Shown in pieces: positions 33,395 to 36,371 of a DNA stretch of 36,371 nucleotides. A program made the position numbers and the translations under genes. The DNA comes from Pirellulales bacterium (GTDB taxonomy: Bacteria > Planctomycetota > Planctomycetia > Pirellulales > Thermoguttaceae), in contig JAFGRD010000071.1 of NCBI GenBank assembly GCA_016935315.1, positions 1 through 36,371 of the forward strand, read 5' to 3'. Below the pieces are notes generated by a model. That model was given only the letters and a program-made list of their open reading frames with translations. It made no database searches and was not told the origin of the DNA. How positions within the stretch are numbered: position 1 is the first letter of the stretch; each line of letters starts with the position of its first letter.

Positions 33395-34048
33395 TTAGGT
33401 GGTGGGCTCTGGCGCGGCCGCCGGCGCTTCCGCGGGGGCTGCTTCCTCTGCGGCCGGGGCGCAAGTCTCCGGCTCACAAGTCTTCGGGCAGCACGTCTTC
33501 GGACGGCACGTCCGCAGGCAACCCAGCAGCTTGGGGCGGCAGGTCTTCGGCGCGCACGTGTCTACCGGTTCGCAAGCCTTCGGGCAGCACGTCTTCGGAC
33601 GGCAGGTCCGCAGGCAACCCAGCAGCTTGGGGCGGCAGGTCTTCGGCGCGCACGTGTCGACCGGCTCGCAAGCTGCCGGTTCGCAAGCCGCCGGCTCGCA
33701 GGTCTTCGGCTCGCAGGTCTTCGGGCAGCACGTCTTCGGACGGCATGTCCGCAGACAATCCAACAACCTGGGGCGGCAGGTCTTCGGCGCGCAGGTGTCT
33801 ACCGGCTCGCAGGCCGCTGGCTCGCAGGTCGTCGGGCAGCACGTCTTCGGACGGCACGTCCGCAGGCAATCCAACAGCCTGGGGCGGCAGGTCTTCGGCG
33901 CGCAAGTGTCGACCGGCTCACAGGTCGCGGGCTCGCAGGCCGTTGGGCAGCACGTCTTCGGACGGCAGGTCAAGGCGGCATCTGCCGTCATGACGATCCC
34001 CAACACCACCAACATGGCGGCGACGCCAATCACAACAAAACGATTCAT
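33395..34048 (-). CDS. Secreted Cys/Pro-rich tandem-repeat protein
   Basis: This encodes 217 residues. GGAGGG 7 nt upstream supports the ATG at 34048. A signal peptide covers about residues 1-24 (MNRFVVIGVAAMLVVLGIVM, then TADA). The mature chain is four full units and one partial unit. Each unit begins TCRPKTCCP, has one to four CEPxx blocks, and continues to CEPVDTCAPKTCRP followed by a LLDCLR/LLGCLR end. I count 38 cysteines, none in the signal peptide, and very many prolines. An Ala/Pro/Glu-rich tail of about 20 residues closes it. The units differ mainly by the number of 5-residue CEPxx blocks (2, 2, 4, 1), a sign of minisatellite-type expansion. Planctomycete cell walls have been described as rich in cystine and proline; a disulfide-linked wall or surface protein is therefore a reasonable inference, not shown. 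It has its own promoter and terminator. Confidence 0.88.
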   Translation of the reverse strand: MNRFVVIGVAAMLVVLGIVMTADAALTCRPKTCCPTACEPATCEPVDTCAPKTCRPRLLDCLRTCRPKTCCPTTCEPAACEPVDTCAPKTCRPRLLDCLRTCRPKTCCPKTCEPKTCEPAACEPAACEPVDTCAPKTCRPKLLGCLRTCRPKTCCPKACEPVDTCAPKTCRPKLLGCLRTCRPKTCCPKTCEPETCAPAAEEAAPAEAPAAAPEPTT

Positions 34049-34565
34049 TCGAAACCCTCCTACTTAAAGGTACCGTAGCGTTAAGGGACTCGCTCTAATC
34101 GCCGTCACTCATTTCCTTCTCCCCAACCCTGACGGCTTTCGATCGGGGAGAACTTCAAACTACGTGGCTACCGCACTGCCGGTCGTGTTGCTGCCCTGCT
34201 AAAGCTCGACGACCGGGGTCATGTGGTAACGAGTGCATAGCATTGGACGCTAGGCTAGCATAGTCGCACCGCTTGTCAACCAGGGGTAGAGAATTTATAT
34301 GCCCTGGGACGCCACGGCGTTTTGGGAGCTATGCGTCAAATATCGAAAAAATACTAGGCTCAGACAGATTGCACCAGGGGGTGACGCCGAGCCAAGGCCG
34401 GATTCCAGAAAAACCGACCCCGCGAGTAGCGCCACAAATCATTGACACAAAGAGACTTGTGGCGTCTCACCCCATCCGCTGACTCGTTGCTGACGCACGA
34501 CACCGACAACGGCCGGATGGCCCCTGGAAACGTGAAAAGCCTGCAAATGACCGGAAAATGCCGTT
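34049..34565. other. 517-bp intergenic region
   Basis: This gap between two minus-strand genes includes the promoter (34252-34279) and a leader of about 200 nt of the Cys-rich gene. Bases 34290-34370 are more AT-rich than the surroundings. I see no convincing terminator for the lipoprotein gene and no supported coding region. Confidence 0.5.
34252..34279 (-). promoter_or_regulatory. Promoter candidate for the Cys-rich gene
   Basis: On the minus strand a perfect TTGACA (34279-34274), a 16-bp spacer and TAGCCT (34257-34252) give a start near 34245 and a leader of about 200 nt. Confidence 0.5.
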
Positions 34566-35186
34566 TCAGCGGCGGACGGAATTCTGGGAATTTTCCGGCG
34601 TGCGAGCCTGAGAAGCCCCCTGAGATGCCCGACGAAGCCGCTCCTGCTGGGCCCACTGCAGCTTTTCCTGCATCTGCTGAAGGTTCTCGAAGTCCAGTTG
34701 CAGCGGTGGCTCGCCATCGAGAAACGGAACGGCCACACCGGCGATACGCCATCCCTCCGGCTCCCGGCGGAGCATCCACAGGTATTCGACCGTGCGCATC
34801 TGCATCTGTCCATCGATCTCGGCCAGATCCGTCCATTCGCAGTCGACCGCAGCTCGGTCGCCGGGCAAATACGCGACCCGCCCCAGTTTGAACTTGGCCG
34901 TATCCGTGCCGGGAGGAGCCACCTGCAGACTCATCGCTGCCGCTTGTTCGCGCGCTGTTTGCGTCAGCATCTGTTCGGTCGTCTGGTCGTCGCCGGCGCG
35001 AAAGGCGTTGAGGAATCTGTCGACCGACGCGGCCGGTCCATCGGGATCGCTCGCGACGGCTTGCGTGACACGCGTGCCGCCGTCCGATCTCTCGGCCGGG
35101 GGCTGGGGCGAATCGTCGGATGGACCGCAGCCGATCACGGAAGAGCAGAGAATGGCCGACATGGCCGTCCAGAGTTTGCGCGACAT
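34566..35186 (-). CDS. Predicted lipoprotein with an NTF2-like region
   Basis: This encodes 206 residues. AGGAGA 8 nt upstream supports the ATG at 35186. The N-terminus is a lipoprotein signal: MSRKLWTAMSAILCSSVIGC with lipidation expected at Cys20, followed by a Ser/Asp/Pro-rich linker. From about residue 53 there is a small alpha/beta domain, SVDRFLNAFRAGDDQTTEQML ahead of strands ending VEYLWMLRREPEGWRIAGVAV. The order helix, helix, then curved sheet with a final W-R-I-A-G-V strand resembles NTF2-like/SnoaL-type folds, used for binding small ligands or for protein contact. A Gln/Arg-rich coiled-coil-like segment (about 170-195) ends it. Its cellular task is unknown. It is divergent from nrdR. 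Confidence 0.8.
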   Translation of the reverse strand: MSRKLWTAMSAILCSSVIGCGPSDDSPQPPAERSDGGTRVTQAVASDPDGPAASVDRFLNAFRAGDDQTTEQMLTQTAREQAAAMSLQVAPPGTDTAKFKLGRVAYLPGDRAAVDCEWTDLAEIDGQMQMRTVEYLWMLRREPEGWRIAGVAVPFLDGEPPLQLDFENLQQMQEKLQWAQQERLRRASQGASQARTPENSQNSVRR

Positions 35187-35245
35187 CCGTGACGTCTCCT
35201 GGTAAACAATCGAGAAGGTACGTAGTCCCTTGTTGGGGGTGGCGG

Positions 35246-35274
35246 AGTGTCGCAGGAACCGGCATCCGCGTCAA
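35246..35274 (-). promoter_or_regulatory. Promoter candidate for the lipoprotein gene
   Basis: On the minus strand TTGACG (35274-35269), a 17-bp spacer and GACACT (35251-35246) lie about 60 bp before the ATG at 35186. Confidence 0.4.
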
Positions 35275-35481
35275 GACGAGAAACTGCGTGTCCCCACGGG
35301 GACGCCCCAGACCTTTTCCCAACACGTTTTCAACACGAGCCCCCCTCTGCATAACTAAATCCAGCCACCCTTGCGGCGAGAGCCCCCCTCATCGAGCATG
35401 CGCCCGGAATCCGCAACGGTCAGGACGGCCAAACCCTTGCCGGGCAACATTCCGACAGCGACCCTCTCGCTCGGGTAAGAG

Positions 35482-35510
35482 TTGTTGTATAGTGGGGTGG
35501 TAGTTATACA
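35482..35510 (+). promoter_or_regulatory. Weak promoter candidate for nrdR
   Basis: TTGTTG (35482-35487) and TATACA (35505-35510) are 17 bp apart. The segment TATAGTG within the spacer resembles half of an NrdR box, but the other half is not visible, so autoregulation is only a possibility. Confidence 0.3.
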
Positions 35511-35514
35511 GGTT

Positions 35515-35536
35515 CACGATGAGACCACGATGAGAC
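35515..35536 (+). repeat. 11-bp perfect tandem repeat before nrdR
   Basis: CACGATGAGAC occurs twice in direct succession (35515-35525, 35526-35536), ending 6 bp before the nrdR start. It occupies the place where a ribosome binding site should be; the nearest purine-rich core is GATGAGA. Confidence 0.7.
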
Positions 35537-35542
35537 GCGGTC

Positions 35543-36010
35543 ATGAAGTGTCCTTTTTGCCAGAGCGACAACGATCGGGTGATCGACTCACGAGCTAGCG
35601 AAGACGGCTCCGCAATCCGTCGACGGCGCCAGTGCCTGGCGTGCAAGCGCCGGTATACGACCTACGAACGCATCGAGGGGACCAGCGTCAAGATCATTAA
35701 GAAGGACGGTACACGGGAGCCGTTCGATCACGGGAAGATCAAGCGTGGATTGGAGAAGGCTTGCTGGAAACGGCCTATCACCGACGCGCAAATCGAAGCG
35801 GTTATCGTCTCGGCAGAGAACGATCTGGAGACCAATTTCGAGTCGGAAGCAGCAAGTCACCACGTGGGCGAGTTGGTGATGCAGCATCTCCGCGAGTTGG
35901 ATCAGGTTGCCTACGTACGCTTCGCCAGCGTGTATCGAGAGTTCAAAGACGTCCACGATTTCGTCAATGAACTGGAACCCATGCTGGACAGAGCCCGCCA
36001 CGACCAGTAG
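35543..36010 (+). CDS. nrdR: Transcriptional repressor NrdR
   Basis: This encodes 155 residues, the usual NrdR size. The N-terminal zinc ribbon has Cys3, Cys6, Cys31 and Cys34 (MKCPFCQSDNDRVIDSR and RRRRQCLACKRRYTTYE), the usual DNA-binding part. An ATP-cone domain follows from about residue 49 (VKIIKKDGTREPFDHGKIKRGLEKAC). NrdR senses ATP/dATP and represses ribonucleotide reductase genes by binding NrdR boxes. The ATG at 35543 gives the standard start MKCPFC even though the ribosome binding site is weak. No nrd structural gene is in the window. A short inverted repeat (36011-36017 with 36027-36033) follows the stop directly but lacks a T-run. Confidence 0.96.
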   Translation: MKCPFCQSDNDRVIDSRASEDGSAIRRRRQCLACKRRYTTYERIEGTSVKIIKKDGTREPFDHGKIKRGLEKACWKRPITDAQIEAVIVSAENDLETNFESEAASHHVGELVMQHLRELDQVAYVRFASVYREFKDVHDFVNELEPMLDRARHDQ

Positions 36011-36158
36011 CACCAGACGATCTGCCTCTGGTGACCCATTGTGCACGACGGGGGTATCGACTCACTGTGGGCCGCGTCGGCTGGCGGGGTGGCAGGGTGG
36101 CGGTTCAAAAGGGACTCTCGTGGCCGACCAAGAACGCACGGCCACCCGAAAGCTGGGT

Positions 36159-36187
36159 TTGCCTGTGTCACTCGCAAGCGTTATGAT
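36159..36187 (+). promoter_or_regulatory. Sigma70-type promoter for the gene at the right edge
   Basis: TTGCCT (36159-36164), a 17-bp spacer and TATGAT (36182-36187) are followed by a leader of about 85 nt to the ATG at 36278. Confidence 0.6.
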
Positions 36188-36277
36188 CAACGGGGGCAGT
36201 ACGTTTGCCCATGGCGACCAGTCTTGTGGAAGGAGAAGGGGCGCGGGAACGATTGTGCTGAGATTGAGGCGAGCGAG

Positions 36278-36371
36278 ATGCCCTATCCGACGGTGAGCGC
36301 GGCGGCAATGCGGGTGATGAAGCTGTTGGTGGGCAATCCGCCACAGACCGTTTCGGATCTGGTCGACGCCA
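36278..36371 (+). CDS. Start of a probable regulator (partial)
   Basis: The ATG at 36278 follows GAGGCGAGCGAG and opens a frame that is still open at the window edge (31 complete codons). The residues MPYPTVSAAAMRVMKLLVGN, followed by PPQTVSDLVDA, look like the first two helices of a winged helix-turn-helix (a short helix ending MRVMKLLVG, then a turn and the helix TVSDLVDA). This is common in MarR- or ArsR-like regulators. The call rests on 31 residues only. A good promoter lies 90 bp upstream. Confidence 0.5.
   Translation, partial: MPYPTVSAAAMRVMKLLVGNPPQTVSDLVDA

Larger units (their letters stand above)
35187..35542. other. 356-bp divergent intergenic region
   Basis: This lies between the lipoprotein gene (-) and nrdR (+). 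It holds a minus-strand promoter candidate (35246-35274), a plus-strand promoter candidate (35482-35510), a hairpin-forming GTCCCCACGGGGAC-type sequence near 35288-35305, and an 11-bp tandem repeat just before nrdR (35515-35536). Confidence 0.5.

Noticed and set aside
33399-34067. Val/Gly/Gln-rich open frame on the plus strand opposite the Cys-rich gene
   Set aside because: The minus strand has a signal peptide, ribosome binding site, promoter and matched terminator. The plus-strand frame is the complement of the same repeats.
36011-36033. Inverted repeat CACCAGA/TCTGGTG just after nrdR as a terminator
   Set aside because: The 7-bp stem has a 9-nt loop and no T-run follows; the evidence is too weak.

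Overview
The window is high-GC DNA and almost certainly comes from a planctomycete of the Pirellulales type. This is inferred from gene content: giant secreted proteins with an LEPR-XLL-like N-terminal motif, lamin-tail-domain arrays and dockerin-type ends; a PEP-CTERM protein; a DUF1080 protein; a Cys/Pro-rich repeat protein; and a conserved 247-residue protein of planctomycete type.

Layout. 1-118 holds the last 38 codons of a giant secreted protein. 142-1317 (-) is a secreted seven-blade FG-GAP propeller. 1318-1998 holds a dispersed ~100-bp repeat and a possible 25-codon gene (+) that ends at a strong terminator. 1999-2550 (-) is an O6-alkylguanine-DNA methyltransferase. 2715-3458 (+) and 3719-4201 (+) are a conserved hypothetical protein and a two-helix HAMP-like membrane protein. 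4236-8134 (-) is a five-gene selenium cluster read in the order YedE transporter, TusA/YedF-like carrier, DUF3343 protein, class-V aminotransferase/cysteine desulfurase, SelD. SelD itself contains an in-frame UGA at residue 17, followed by a bacterial SECIS-like hairpin, so it is very probably a selenoprotein.

8809-30421 is a surface/secreted protein locus: a 991-residue PEP-CTERM protein (+), a 2375-residue lamin-tail/CotH protein (+), and a 3692-residue giant (-) convergent with it. The 91 bp between the two giants is one copy of the dispersed repeat, which contains both stop codons. The giants share a C-terminal module with dockerin-like repeats and a short terminal tail, and the same tail ends the gene at the left edge. 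The 3692-residue protein carries two seven-blade propellers, each inserted into an SdrD-B-like domain, then a lamin-tail array with an A-B-C higher-order period.

30756-36371 holds a secreted alpha-helical protein of unknown function, a DUF1080 protein, a 38-cysteine repeat protein with its own terminator (-), a lipoprotein (-), nrdR (+), and the start of a probable regulator cut by the window edge.

Sigma70-like promoters (near-consensus -35/-10, 16-18 bp spacers) can be seen ahead of many of these genes. The most distinctive points are the Sec-containing SelD cluster, the nested-domain architecture and common tail of the giants, the dispersed hairpin repeat at gene ends, and the Cys-rich repeat protein, a candidate for the cystine- and proline-rich planctomycete cell wall.
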